Assembly: GCA_038207155.1 (NCBI GenBank)
Contig: JBBRAB010000022.1
Location: 9,434 to 73,433, forward strand
Direction of reading: 5' to 3'
Length of the DNA stretch: 64,000 nt
DNA from: FEN-1139 sp038207155
Lineage (GTDB): Bacteria > Myxococcota_A > Polyangia > Polyangiales > Polyangiaceae
The first letter of the stretch is position 1. Each line of letters starts with the position of its first letter. Shown here piece after piece: positions 1 through 8,825 of this stretch. Under the pieces are notes generated by a model. The model worked only from the letters and a program-made list of their open reading frames with translations, was not told the DNA's origin and searched no databases. The position numbers and the translations under genes were made by a program.

Positions 1-3
1 CGC

Positions 4-1329
4 GTGTTGCCTCGCTCATTGGTCCCTATCCTCGCGGCCACCCTGCTCACTCCTTTGGGAGGTGCTGCCGCGCCGCGCGAGCAGCCCTACGATGTCGTCG
101 AAGCCTTCGCAGAGGTACTTGAGCGGATCGAGACCGACTACGTCGATCCCGTCGCCCGCGAGACGCTTATCGAGAAAGCGACTGGGGAGCTCGCGGCGAG
201 TCTCGATCCCCACAGTGAATTCATGTCCCCCGCCGTCTATCGACGGTTCCTCGATGACACCGACGGCCGTTTTGCGGGTGTCGGTGTGGAGGTAGATTTT
301 CGCGACGACCGAGTGACCGTGGTGGCGCCCATGCCGGGCTCACCCGCGGAACAGGCTGGACTTCGCCCGGGCGATCGCCTGCTGGCGGTTGACGGTTGGT
401 CGATGACCGCGTCGAAGCCTGACGCCATCGTCGATCGCATGAGGGGCCCTGCGGGGACTCAGCTGCGTCTCTTGGTGCAGCGCGGCGCAGCGCCTCCGTT
501 CGAAGTGCTACTGACGCGCGCAATCGTTCAGGTGCCAAGTGTGGAGGGACGACGCCTCGATGGCGATGTTCTGCTGCTCCGTCTTCGCTTGTTTCAGGGC
601 ACCAGCCACGCCGAGCTCCTGGCAACCCTCGACAAATTCCAGAAAGGCCCAAAACTGCGAGGGATTTTGCTGGATTTGCGAAGCAACCCGGGGGGATTGG
701 TCGACCAGGCCGTCCTGATCGCCGATGAGTTTCTGCGGCAAGGAACCATCTTTACCGCACGTCATCGGGGTCGCGTCGTCGAAGAGGTGAAAGCGACGCC
801 TGGGGATCTGCTCGAGGCTCTTCCGACTATGGTTTTGGTCGACGCGGGCACGGCGAGTGCCGCGGAAATCGTCGCTGGCGCGCTCCAGGATCATCATCGT
901 GCGCTGCTCGTGGGACAGCCAACCTTTGGCAAAGGCACCATGCAGAGCATTTTGGATCTGAGCGGAGGCGCGGGGCTGCGCCTGACGACGCTTCGCTACT
1001 TCTCTCCGTCGGGTCGCGCGATCCAAGCGCACGGACTGCAGCCGGAACACCTGGTGGCCACCGCCAACCCGTTCGACCTGCACGAAGCTCAGCTCGATGG
1101 TCACCTGGCGGCCGAGGGCGCAGCCCCGACCCCGACCCCGCAAGCCCCAGCGGCGCCCAGCGCGAAAGAGGCGTCGGCGGCAAACCAGCCCTGTCTCACG
1201 AGTACGCCGACACCTCCTCCCAAAACCGCCGACTTGCCCGCCGATCCGCGCCAGGGCTCAGACGCCATCATGAAGCGCGGCTACGAGCTGCTGCTGGCCG
1301 CAGCAGCAGGCAGTTCCACGGCCCCGTAG
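4..1329 (+). CDS. S41 family C-terminal processing protease
   Basis: Periplasmic serine protease of the CtpA/Tsp type, which degrades or trims proteins from their C-termini. A GTG start gives a signal peptide of about 23 residues ending in an Ala-rich stretch. A PDZ domain follows at about residues 75-170 (motif LRPGDRLLAVDG), then the S41 core with the RSNPGG motif. The catalytic dyad is visible as Ser285 in GTASAAEI and Lys310 in FGKGTMQ. The 25-residue spacing is the usual one for the family. The C-terminal 90 residues are Pro/Ala/Thr-rich and probably disordered. The start lies 4 bases from the window edge, so upstream signals cannot be judged, although the signal peptide looks complete. 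The gene converges on acnA across a shared hairpin terminator. Confidence 0.93.
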   Translation: MLPRSLVPILAATLLTPLGGAAAPREQPYDVVEAFAEVLERIETDYVDPVARETLIEKATGELAASLDPHSEFMSPAVYRRFLDDTDGRFAGVGVEVDFRDDRVTVVAPMPGSPAEQAGLRPGDRLLAVDGWSMTASKPDAIVDRMRGPAGTQLRLLVQRGAAPPFEVLLTRAIVQVPSVEGRRLDGDVLLLRLRLFQGTSHAELLATLDKFQKGPKLRGILLDLRSNPGGLVDQAVLIADEFLRQGTIFTARHRGRVVEEVKATPGDLLEALPTMVLVDAGTASAAEIVAGALQDHHRALLVGQPTFGKGTMQSILDLSGGAGLRLTTLRYFSPSGRAIQAHGLQPEHLVATANPFDLHEAQLDGHLAAEGAAPTPTPQAPAAPSAKEASAANQPCLTSTPTPPPKTADLPADPRQGSDAIMKRGYELLLAAAAGSSTAP

Positions 1330-1367
1330 CGACGACCTGCTTATCCCAAAGATGGCACCCCAGACAC

Positions 1368-1405
1368 GCGAAAGCCCCTGCTCCACTAGGAGGAGGGGCT
1401 TTCGC
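1368..1405. terminator. bidirectional intrinsic terminator between ctp-like gene and acnA
   Basis: A perfect 12-bp inverted repeat (GCGAAAGCCCCT at 1368-1379, its complement at 1394-1405) encloses a 14-nt loop. It lies between the stops of two convergent genes, so it can serve both strands. A strong T tract is absent on either side. Confidence 0.75.
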
Positions 1406-1471
1406 GCTTCCACTCTTTTCAGTCGGGCGTTGCGCTGCCGGCAGGCGATAACGCACCTGCCGAGCGCGCGC

Positions 1472-4180
1472 TCAGCTCGCGACTAGCTGCCGCAGGACGA
1501 AACTCAGAATGCCGCCATGTCGGTAGTAGTCGAGCTCCACCAGGGTATCAATCCTGGCCTTGGTCTCGAAGGTCTTGAGCGTGCCATCCGGAGCGGTGGC
1601 GGTTACCGTGATTCGCTTACCCGGCGCCAAACCGTCTGCGATCCCCGCCAGCGAAAACACCTCTTCTCCGGTCAGCCCGAGAGTCTCGCGGTTCTGTCCC
1701 GGCAGGTATTCGAGCGGCAGGAGGCCCATGCCGATCAGGTTGCTGCGATGAATGCGCTCGTAGGACTCCGCGATCACCGCGCAAACCCCCAGCATGAACG
1801 TGCCCTTGGCAGCCCAGTCGCGCGAGGAACCCGACCCATACTCCTTGCCGGCAAGGATCACGAGCGGCACGCCCTCAGACTGATAACGCACGCTGACGTC
1901 AAAGATCGTGGCGACGTCACCCGACGGAATATGACGACTGACGCCACCCTCGGACCCCGCAACAAGTAGGTTCTTGAGACGGACGTTGGCGAAGGTACCG
2001 CGCATCATCACCTCGTGATTTCCACGACGTGACCCGTAGGAGTTGAAGTCCTTCGGAGCAACGCCATGCTCGGCCAGGTAGCGCGCTGCCGCGGAATCCT
2101 TCGCGATGTTACCGGCTGGCGAGATGTGGTCAGTAGTGACGAAGTCGCCAAGCACCGCAAGCGCTCGCGCGCCAGAGATGTCCGTGATCGGGCTCGGCTC
2201 GAGCGTCACCGTCTCGAAAAAGGTGGGACGGCGAACGTAGGTGCTGTTCGGATCCCAGTCGAAACGGTCGCCCGCCGGAACCGGCAGCGACTGCCACACC
2301 GAATCCCCTGGCACGCCGTCGCTGTACTCAGCGAGGAACATGCTCGGTAGCACGCTGGCCTGCACGGCCTCACGCACCTCGGCGGGACTCGGCCAGACAT
2401 CGCGGAGGAACACTGGCTTGCCCTCAGGCGTGGTCCCGAGCGGCTCGCACTCAAAATCGATGTCGATCCGTCCGGCTAGAGCGTAGGCGACAACGAGCGG
2501 CGGACTCGCGAGGTAGTTCGCGCGGGCGTCAGGGCTGATGCGCCCTTCGAAGTTTCGGTTGCCACTGAGCACACTGACCGCGACCAACTTAGTGTCACGA
2601 ATCCCCTGACTGACCTCCGCGGGTAGCGGACCACTGTTGCCGATACAGGTGGTGCAGCCGTAGCCCACGACGTAAAAACCAACAGCAGCCAAGGGCTCAA
2701 GTAGCTTGGCTTGCTCGAGGTAGCGCGTCACAACGCGCGACCCGGGAGCCAGACTCGTCTTGACCCAGGGTTGGGCCTGGAGCCCGAGCGCCGCAGCCTT
2801 TTTTGCCAGCAATCCGGCGCCGATCATGACGTAGGGGTTGGATGTATTGGTGCACGACGTGATCGCGGCGATCACAACGCTACCGTGACGCAGGGTCACC
2901 TTGCCGGTCGTCAGGGTCACCTCGACAGCTGCGTCCGCCGCAGGTGTCAGCGTGCCGGCAGCGCCCTTGGTGGCCGCCAAGAGCTGAGGCAGCAGCGACT
3001 GCCAATTGGCCTTGGCATCGCTCAAGGCGACGCGCTCGTGGGGCCGACGGGGTCCGGCGATCGTCGGGACGATCGTGCTGAGATCCAGCTCAAGCACAGA
3101 GGTATAGACGGGCTCGGGCGCCCCGGTCACGCGGAACAGTCCCTGGGCCTTGGCATAGGCCTCAACGAGCGCAATCTGCTGCTCGCTGCGTCCGCTGAGA
3201 CGCAGATAGGCCAGCGTTTCGCCGTCGATCGGGAAGAGCGCGCAGGTTGAGCCAAACTCCGGGCTCATGTTGGCGATCGTGGCACGATCGGCCAGCGGCA
3301 AGCCATCGAGGCCATCGCCAAAGAACTCCACAAACTTGGCGACGACGCCCTTGGCGCGCAGTAGCTGGGTGATGGTGAGCACGACGTCGGTGGCCGTGGC
3401 GCCCGCGGGCACGGTGCCCACGAGACGAACTCCGACCACCTGTGGCACGAGCAGATTGATCGGCTGCCCGAGCATCGCGGCCTCCGCCTCGATTCCGCCA
3501 ACACCCCAACCAAGCACGCCCACGCCGTTGATCATGGTGGTGTGGCTATCGGTGCCCACCAACGTGTCCGGATAGAGCACGCCATCCTTTTCGAACACGA
3601 CTCGTGCGAGGTACTCCAGGTTAACCTGGTGCACAATGCCCGTGGAGGGCGGCACTGCGCGGAAATTCGTGAGCGCCTGCTGTGCCCAGCGCAGCAGCTG
3701 ATAGCGCTCGCCATTACGCCCGTACTCGAGCTCGACGTTGCGAGTGAGCGAGTCAACCGTACCGTAGTGGTCGACCTGCACAGAGTGGTCAATCACCAGC
3801 TCGGAGGGAAACAGTGGGTTGATCTTACTGGGATCACCACCAAGGCGCGCCATGGCGTCGCGCATGGCCGCGAGATCGACGACCGCCGGCACGCCGGTGA
3901 AATCCTGCAGAACCACGCGGGCGGGATAGAACGCGATCTCACTGTCGGGCTCGGCCGCCGCATCCCAGCGAGCGAGCGCTTCGATGTCCCGACGACTGAC
4001 CGCCTTGCCATCCTCGTTGCGCGCCAAGTTCTCGAGCAGCAGTCGATGGGCGACCGGCAAACGACTCAGGTCCAGTCCAAGGGCCTTGCCGAGTTCCGGA
4101 AGTCCGTAGTAGCTGAATGCTTGGCCGGACACTTCGAGCGTGCGGCGGCAACCAAAAGAATCCAACGATCGAGCGCTCAT
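1472..4180 (-). CDS. acnA: aconitate hydratase AcnA
   Basis: TCA-cycle enzyme that interconverts citrate and isocitrate through a [4Fe-4S] cluster; cytoplasmic. The three cluster ligands are Cys443 (in SCTNTSNP), Cys509 and Cys512 (in CTTCIGNSGPL). The 66- and 3-residue spacings match bacterial AcnA/IRP1-type aconitases. The GTDSHTTM motif and a C-terminal swivel domain are present. The 902-aa length is typical. The reading frame extends 66 nt further upstream, but the ATG at 4180 is preferred because AGAGGA lies 5 nt before it and the protein then begins like its relatives. The gene stands alone and is divergent from serA; the 174-bp gap between them must hold both promoters. Confidence 0.97.
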   Translation of the reverse strand: MSARSLDSFGCRRTLEVSGQAFSYYGLPELGKALGLDLSRLPVAHRLLLENLARNEDGKAVSRRDIEALARWDAAAEPDSEIAFYPARVVLQDFTGVPAVVDLAAMRDAMARLGGDPSKINPLFPSELVIDHSVQVDHYGTVDSLTRNVELEYGRNGERYQLLRWAQQALTNFRAVPPSTGIVHQVNLEYLARVVFEKDGVLYPDTLVGTDSHTTMINGVGVLGWGVGGIEAEAAMLGQPINLLVPQVVGVRLVGTVPAGATATDVVLTITQLLRAKGVVAKFVEFFGDGLDGLPLADRATIANMSPEFGSTCALFPIDGETLAYLRLSGRSEQQIALVEAYAKAQGLFRVTGAPEPVYTSVLELDLSTIVPTIAGPRRPHERVALSDAKANWQSLLPQLLAATKGAAGTLTPAADAAVEVTLTTGKVTLRHGSVVIAAITSCTNTSNPYVMIGAGLLAKKAAALGLQAQPWVKTSLAPGSRVVTRYLEQAKLLEPLAAVGFYVVGYGCTTCIGNSGPLPAEVSQGIRDTKLVAVSVLSGNRNFEGRISPDARANYLASPPLVVAYALAGRIDIDFECEPLGTTPEGKPVFLRDVWPSPAEVREAVQASVLPSMFLAEYSDGVPGDSVWQSLPVPAGDRFDWDPNSTYVRRPTFFETVTLEPSPITDISGARALAVLGDFVTTDHISPAGNIAKDSAAARYLAEHGVAPKDFNSYGSRRGNHEVMMRGTFANVRLKNLLVAGSEGGVSRHIPSGDVATIFDVSVRYQSEGVPLVILAGKEYGSGSSRDWAAKGTFMLGVCAVIAESYERIHRSNLIGMGLLPLEYLPGQNRETLGLTGEEVFSLAGIADGLAPGKRITVTATAPDGTLKTFETKARIDTLVELDYYRHGGILSFVLRQLVAS

Positions 4181-4306
4181 AGGGTCCTCTGAATCGACAA
4201 GGCTGGAGTTTGCCCGCGAAAGGCTGGGCGATAGCCCCCCAGCCACCTAGCGCACCCCCCCCCAGGCCGCAATCGTTCGGCACTCCAGTCTCGTGAAACG
4301 GTCTGC

Positions 4307-4312
4307 TAGGCT
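4307..4312 (+). promoter_or_regulatory. candidate -10 element upstream of serA
   Basis: TAGGCT within TGCTAGGCTGCG, 42 nt before the serA ATG. The same TANNCT core recurs just before several other starts in this window. No convincing -35 box is visible, so this is only a candidate. Confidence 0.3.
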
Positions 4313-4354
4313 GCGGGGTCACTCGCCAGGGCCCCTGCGCCCCACCTCCCAGCC

Positions 4355-5596
4355 ATGAACGACCAATCCTTCCCCGAGACTTCGTTCCCGAAGCACCGAA
4401 TCCGCGTTCTCCTGCTCGAAAATGTGCACCCGACTGCGCACGAGCTGGTCCGCACGGAGGGTTTCCAACTCGAAACACTCTCGGGCGCGCTCAAGGAAGA
4501 CGAGTTAGCCGCCAAAATTCGGGACGTCCATGTCCTCGGTATCCGGAGCAAGACCCAGATCAGCGAGCGCGTCTTGGCGGAAGCCAAAAAGCTGCTCACG
4601 CTCGGGACCTTCTGCATTGGCACCAATCAGGTCGACCTCGCGGCCGCCAATCGACATGGTGTTCCGGTCTTCAACGCCCCCTTCAGCAATACGCGCAGTG
4701 TCGCCGAGCTCGTGATCGCCGAGGTGATCGCGCTGGCACGCCAGCTGATGGACCGCTCCCAAGAGATGCACCAGGGGCGATGGCGTAAAGTGGCCAACGC
4801 GTGCTACGAAGTACGCGGAAAAACCCTAGGCCTGATTGGCTATGGGCATATCGGGACCCAGGTCGGCATCATCGCCGAAGCCCTCGGCATGCACGTCGTG
4901 TTCTACGACATCGCGCCCCGCCTGCCGATCGGGAATAATCACGGTACCGACTCGATGCAGGCCGTGCTGGCTCAATCGGACTTTGTCTCGCTGCACGTCC
5001 CGGAGACGCCAGGAACACGCGGACTGATCGGCGAGGCCGAGCTCGCAATGATGAAGCCAGGCTCCTACCTGCTCAACCTGAGCCGCGGCTCGGTGGTGGA
5101 CGTCGATGCCCTCGCCCGGGCGCTCCAGAGTGGACACCTGGCGGGAGCCAGTGCCGACGTCTTCCCGGAAGAGCCCGAGAGCAATGGCGATGGGTTTCTG
5201 ACACCCTTGCTCGGGCTTCCCAACGTCATTTTGACCCCGCATGTGGGCGGAGCGACCGAGGAGGCACAGGTCGCCATCGGGCGCGAGGTGGTCAACTCGC
5301 TCCTCAAATTCGTCAATACCGGAGCCACCACGGGTTCGGTCAATTTTCCTCAGATCGAGCCGCCACCACTCGGCGGACGACACCGCGTGCTCAACATTCA
5401 TCGCAACGTGCCGGGCGTGCTTAGTAAGGTCACCCGCATCGTCAGTGACGTTCAGGCCAACATCGAGAGCCAGATCCTGGCAACGGACTCGAGCATCGGT
5501 TACCTGGTCATGGATCTGAATCGCGAGGTCTCCGACGAGGTCCGCGCCAATGTCGCGGCCCTCGACACGAACATCCGCACCCGCGTGCTCTACTGA
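4355..5596 (+). CDS. serA: D-3-phosphoglycerate dehydrogenase SerA
   Basis: First step of L-serine biosynthesis: NAD-dependent oxidation of 3-phosphoglycerate to 3-phosphohydroxypyruvate. The 413-aa length and layout match the E. coli-type enzyme. The Rossmann motif GYGHIG starts at residue 162. Catalytic Arg244 (LSRGSV), Glu273 (FPEEP) and His296 (TPHVGG) are all present. A C-terminal ACT domain (about residues 341-413, beginning near RNVPGVLSKV) normally binds serine for feedback inhibition. The ATG start has no clear Shine-Dalgarno sequence. Only 6 bp separate its stop from the next start, so it is very likely co-transcribed with the ydiJ-type dehydrogenase. Homologous enzymes can also reduce 2-oxoglutarate to D-2-hydroxyglutarate, which gives the pairing meaning. 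Confidence 0.96.
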   Translation: MNDQSFPETSFPKHRIRVLLLENVHPTAHELVRTEGFQLETLSGALKEDELAAKIRDVHVLGIRSKTQISERVLAEAKKLLTLGTFCIGTNQVDLAAANRHGVPVFNAPFSNTRSVAELVIAEVIALARQLMDRSQEMHQGRWRKVANACYEVRGKTLGLIGYGHIGTQVGIIAEALGMHVVFYDIAPRLPIGNNHGTDSMQAVLAQSDFVSLHVPETPGTRGLIGEAELAMMKPGSYLLNLSRGSVVDVDALARALQSGHLAGASADVFPEEPESNGDGFLTPLLGLPNVILTPHVGGATEEAQVAIGREVVNSLLKFVNTGATTGSVNFPQIEPPPLGGRHRVLNIHRNVPGVLSKVTRIVSDVQANIESQILATDSSIGYLVMDLNREVSDEVRANVAALDTNIRTRVLY

Positions 5597-5602
5597 GGCT
5601 CC

Positions 5603-8600
5603 ATGCTGCCCGTATTGTCAGAACGACTCGGCACCAATCCGCTCGTCCACAGTTTTCTGAGGGCGCTCAAAGACAGCGGTTTCGAGGGAGAAATCGACCA
5701 GTCTGCGGCGACCCGGCTCAGCGCTGCCACGGACAATAGCGTCTATCAGGTGCTGCCCGACGCCGTGGTGTTTCCGCGGCACGTGGGCGACGTCGAACGT
5801 GCCGCCCGACTACTGGCGGAGTCACGCTTTCACGAACTGGCAGCGGTACCGCGTGGAGCTGGCACTGGGACCAACGGGCAGTCGCTCAATCACGGGGTGA
5901 TCGTTGATCTGTCGCGACACCAGCGCGAGATCCTCGAGCTCAACCTCGAACAGGGTTGGGTGCGCGTGCAGCCGGGGGTCGTCCTGGACGATCTGAATCG
6001 TGAACTGGCGCCGCACGGGCTATTTTTTGCTCCAACCCTGTCCCCCAGCAATCGGGCAACGCTCGGCGGAATGGTGGGCACCAATGCCAGCGGCAAGGGC
6101 TCGCGCATCTACGGTCGCACGGTGGATCATGTCCTGAGCCTCGAGGTGGTGCTGCTGGGCGGCGAGCACCTGACAACCGCGGAGCTGCCGCTGGCCGAGG
6201 CTCAGCTGCGCGCCAAGCGCGGGGATCGCATTGGCCGGATCTATGCGGCATGCATCGCCGCGGCCACGGACCATCGCGAAGAAATTGAGCGACTCTGGCC
6301 CAAGATGCCCCGCACGCTCACGGGCTATGATCTGGCTCAGCTGGTCTCACCTGAGGGGCAGGTGGACCTCAAACACGTGCTGGTCGGCTCCGAGGGCACG
6401 CTCGGGTTTGTCACTGAAGTTAAGCTGCGTATTTTACCGATCCCGCGTCACCGCAAGGTCGTCGCCCTAAGCTATGCCGCCTTCGACGACGCCCTGGCGG
6501 CCGCCGAAGTGTTGGTATCCAGCGATCCCTCGGCGATCGAGACGATCGACGACCAGATCCTGTCACTCGCGCGAGTCGACCCGATTTGGGACGATGTGGG
6601 CGAGCTGCTTGGCCAGGACGAGCGGGTGCGCGCCATCAATTTGGTGGAGTTCGTCGGTCACGACGCCGCGCTCGTGGGCGCTCACGTCGACGCGCTGGTG
6701 GCTAAGCTTGAGGCTGAGAGCGGGCAACCCGGTGCTGCGCTATCAGCAACGGTGGCCCCAACCCCGCGCGATGCGGCCGCCCTGTGGGAACTGCGTAAAA
6801 AGGGCGTTGGACTGCTCGGGGCGATGAAGGGCGATCGTCGCCCGGTCGCGTTCGTCGAAGACACGGCCGTCCCGCCCGCGCGCCTGGCCGCCTACGTCAA
6901 GGAGTTCCGCGCGCTGCTCGACGGTGCCGGACTGCGCTACGGCATGTTTGGTCATGTCGACGTCGGTTGTCTGCATGTTCGCCCGGCACTCAATCTCCGC
7001 GACCCCGCTGATGAGGGGCGGCTGCGTTGGTTGAGCGATCGCGTGGTTGAACTGGTAAAAAAGCACGGTGGCGTGTTCTGGGGTGAGCACGGCAAGGGCT
7101 TTCGGAGTGAGTACGTCCCTGAGTTCTTCGGAGAGCAGCTGTTCGGTGCCCTCTGCTCGGTCAAGGAGGCGTTCGATCCGCACGGCCAGCTGAACCCAGG
7201 AAAACTCGCGGTGGTGCGCCGCCTCGGGCAACAGCTCGTCAGCGTGGACGGCCCGAAAAAGGGCGCATTTGATCGTCAGATCGGCCCCGCCTCCCAGAAG
7301 CACTTTGACGTCGCGATTCACTGCAACGGCAATGGACAGTGTTTTTCCACCGACGTCAATTCGGTGATGTGTCCCTCTTCCAAGATCCGGCGAGACCGCG
7401 TCCACTCGCCCAAGGGTCGCGCAACGATGCTGCGGGAATGGTTGCGACAGAGCTCCCTGCAGGGGGCTGATCTCGGGGCGCAGCTCGCCGAACGCAGCTA
7501 TCCAGCCGAGGCCGGTCTGGTCGAGGGCATCAATCGCCTCGACCAGCGTCGAACACCGGAAACCTACGATTTTTCCCACGAAGTGTACGACGCACTCGAC
7601 GGTTGCCTGAGCTGCAAAGCCTGCGCGACTCAGTGTCCGATCAAGGTCGACGTGCCGCGCATGAAGTCGGAGTTTCTCTCGCTCTATCACGAGCGTTACC
7701 CCCGGCCGCTCGGCGACTACTTCGTGGCAGCGCTGGAGTGGATACTCGTGTTTCTCGCCTGGGTACCGCAGCTCTTCAACGCCACGCTGGGCGTTCCGCT
7801 GGTGCAGCGCCTGCTTCGCACCTGCGTGGGAATGGTGGACACGCCGCGACTCGCTCGGCGCAGTCTCAGCTCCGGGCTTGAGCAACGCTCGATACGACCG
7901 TTCAATCTCGTCGAGCTGCAGCAGCTTGCAGCAGACGGCTCCTCACGCATCGTGCTGATCGTGCAGGACGCCTTTACGCGGTTCTACGAGCCACAGGTCG
8001 TGCTCGCGACCTGCGACGTGCTCCAAGCACTCGGTTGGCAACCGGTGCTCGTGCCCTACCGTCCCAATGGCAAGGCGCTGCACATCAAGGGATTTTTGTC
8101 GGCGTTTCAGCGCGTCGCGCGCAGCAATGCCGCGTACCTCTCGGGGCTCGCGGCGCTTGGCTTTCCAATGGTGGGCCTCGAACCTGCCGTGACGCTGACG
8201 TATCGCGAGGAGTATCCCGAGGTGCTCGGCCCAGACTGCCCTCCCTTCCGCGTCGAGCTCCTGCAGGATTTTCTGCTGAGCTGCGCGAATCAGAGCGCTC
8301 GGCTCGAGTCACTGCGCATCAAGGCCAGCGAGCAACGCACCGCTCCCAACGCGTTCACCCTGTTCGGTCACTGCACAGAGAAGACTCAAGCCCCCGCCGC
8401 CCAACGCGCCTGGGTCCGCGTCTTTGAGGCCTTCGGCTTATCGCTAGAGCTCGGCACAGTCGGCTGCTGTGGTATGTGCGGCGTGTTTGGACATGAGGCG
8501 AGGCACGCCGAGGAATCCCGCGGGATCTACGCGCAGAGTTGGCAGCCCAAGCTCGCGGCGGCTGGCGCGGCGCGCGACCGCATTCTCGTGGCGGGGCATT

Positions 8601-8701
8601 CCTGCCGAAGTCAGGTCGAACGCATCGACGGGCAGCGTCAACGCCACCCGGTGGAACTGCTCGCACAGATCGCAACGTCCGGACTGTCGGCCCGCCGCTA
8701 G
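5603..8701 (+). CDS. ydiJ: YdiJ-type FAD-linked oxidase with Fe-S domains (probable D-2-hydroxyglutarate or D-lactate dehydrogenase)
   Basis: Large (1032-aa) flavoprotein of the YdiJ family. The N-terminal half is an FAD-binding type-4 domain (VPRGAGTGTNGQSL near residue 85, then GGMVGTNASGKGSRIYGRT), followed by an FAD-oxidase C domain. The middle carries the YdiJ signature with Cys574, Cys580 and Cys590 (CNGNGQC and VMCPSSKIRRDR). A ferredoxin-like CxxCxxCxxxCP motif sits at Cys668, 671, 674 and 678. The C-terminus has a CCG-type domain (TVGCCGMCG). Family members oxidise D-2-hydroxy acids; D-2-hydroxyglutarate and D-lactate have both been proposed as substrates. The start follows serA by 6 bp with TGAGG as ribosome site. 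The serA linkage favours the hydroxyglutarate role, but that is inference. Confidence 0.93.
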   Translation: MLPVLSERLGTNPLVHSFLRALKDSGFEGEIDQSAATRLSAATDNSVYQVLPDAVVFPRHVGDVERAARLLAESRFHELAAVPRGAGTGTNGQSLNHGVIVDLSRHQREILELNLEQGWVRVQPGVVLDDLNRELAPHGLFFAPTLSPSNRATLGGMVGTNASGKGSRIYGRTVDHVLSLEVVLLGGEHLTTAELPLAEAQLRAKRGDRIGRIYAACIAAATDHREEIERLWPKMPRTLTGYDLAQLVSPEGQVDLKHVLVGSEGTLGFVTEVKLRILPIPRHRKVVALSYAAFDDALAAAEVLVSSDPSAIETIDDQILSLARVDPIWDDVGELLGQDERVRAINLVEFVGHDAALVGAHVDALVAKLEAESGQPGAALSATVAPTPRDAAALWELRKKGVGLLGAMKGDRRPVAFVEDTAVPPARLAAYVKEFRALLDGAGLRYGMFGHVDVGCLHVRPALNLRDPADEGRLRWLSDRVVELVKKHGGVFWGEHGKGFRSEYVPEFFGEQLFGALCSVKEAFDPHGQLNPGKLAVVRRLGQQLVSVDGPKKGAFDRQIGPASQKHFDVAIHCNGNGQCFSTDVNSVMCPSSKIRRDRVHSPKGRATMLREWLRQSSLQGADLGAQLAERSYPAEAGLVEGINRLDQRRTPETYDFSHEVYDALDGCLSCKACATQCPIKVDVPRMKSEFLSLYHERYPRPLGDYFVAALEWILVFLAWVPQLFNATLGVPLVQRLLRTCVGMVDTPRLARRSLSSGLEQRSIRPFNLVELQQLAADGSSRIVLIVQDAFTRFYEPQVVLATCDVLQALGWQPVLVPYRPNGKALHIKGFLSAFQRVARSNAAYLSGLAALGFPMVGLEPAVTLTYREEYPEVLGPDCPPFRVELLQDFLLSCANQSARLESLRIKASEQRTAPNAFTLFGHCTEKTQAPAAQRAWVRVFEAFGLSLELGTVGCCGMCGVFGHEARHAEESRGIYAQSWQPKLAAAGAARDRILVAGHSCRSQVERIDGQRQRHPVELLAQIATSGLSARR

Positions 8702-8723
8702 TCGACTCAGGCAAAGCGCTCAC

Positions 8724-8760
8724 TGCCCCTGAGGCTCGCGAGCTCGCGGGCGCCGAGGGC
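8724..8760 (+). terminator. imperfect GC-rich inverted repeat after ydiJ
   Basis: GCCCCTGAGGCTCGCG pairs imperfectly (11 of 16) with CGCGGGCGCCGAGGGC across a 5-nt centre, 23 nt after the ydiJ stop. No T tract follows, so this is a weak terminator candidate. Confidence 0.3.
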
Positions 8761-8811
8761 CGCTGAGTCGGCATTTCTGCGCTCTCACGAGTCGAGCGCA
8801 TCAACCTAAGC

Positions 8812-8817
8812 TAGGCT
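8812..8817 (+). promoter_or_regulatory. candidate -10 element, possibly leaderless start
   Basis: TAGGCT within AGCTAGGCTAGC ends 8 nt before the ATG at 8826. If it is a -10 box, transcription would begin at about the start codon. No -35 consensus is seen. Confidence 0.35.
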
Positions 8818-8825
8818 AGCGTCCC

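Noticed and set aside
6743..7885. 380-codon minus-strand frame inside ydiJ
   Set aside because: It lies entirely within a conserved flavoprotein gene and carries no domain of its own.
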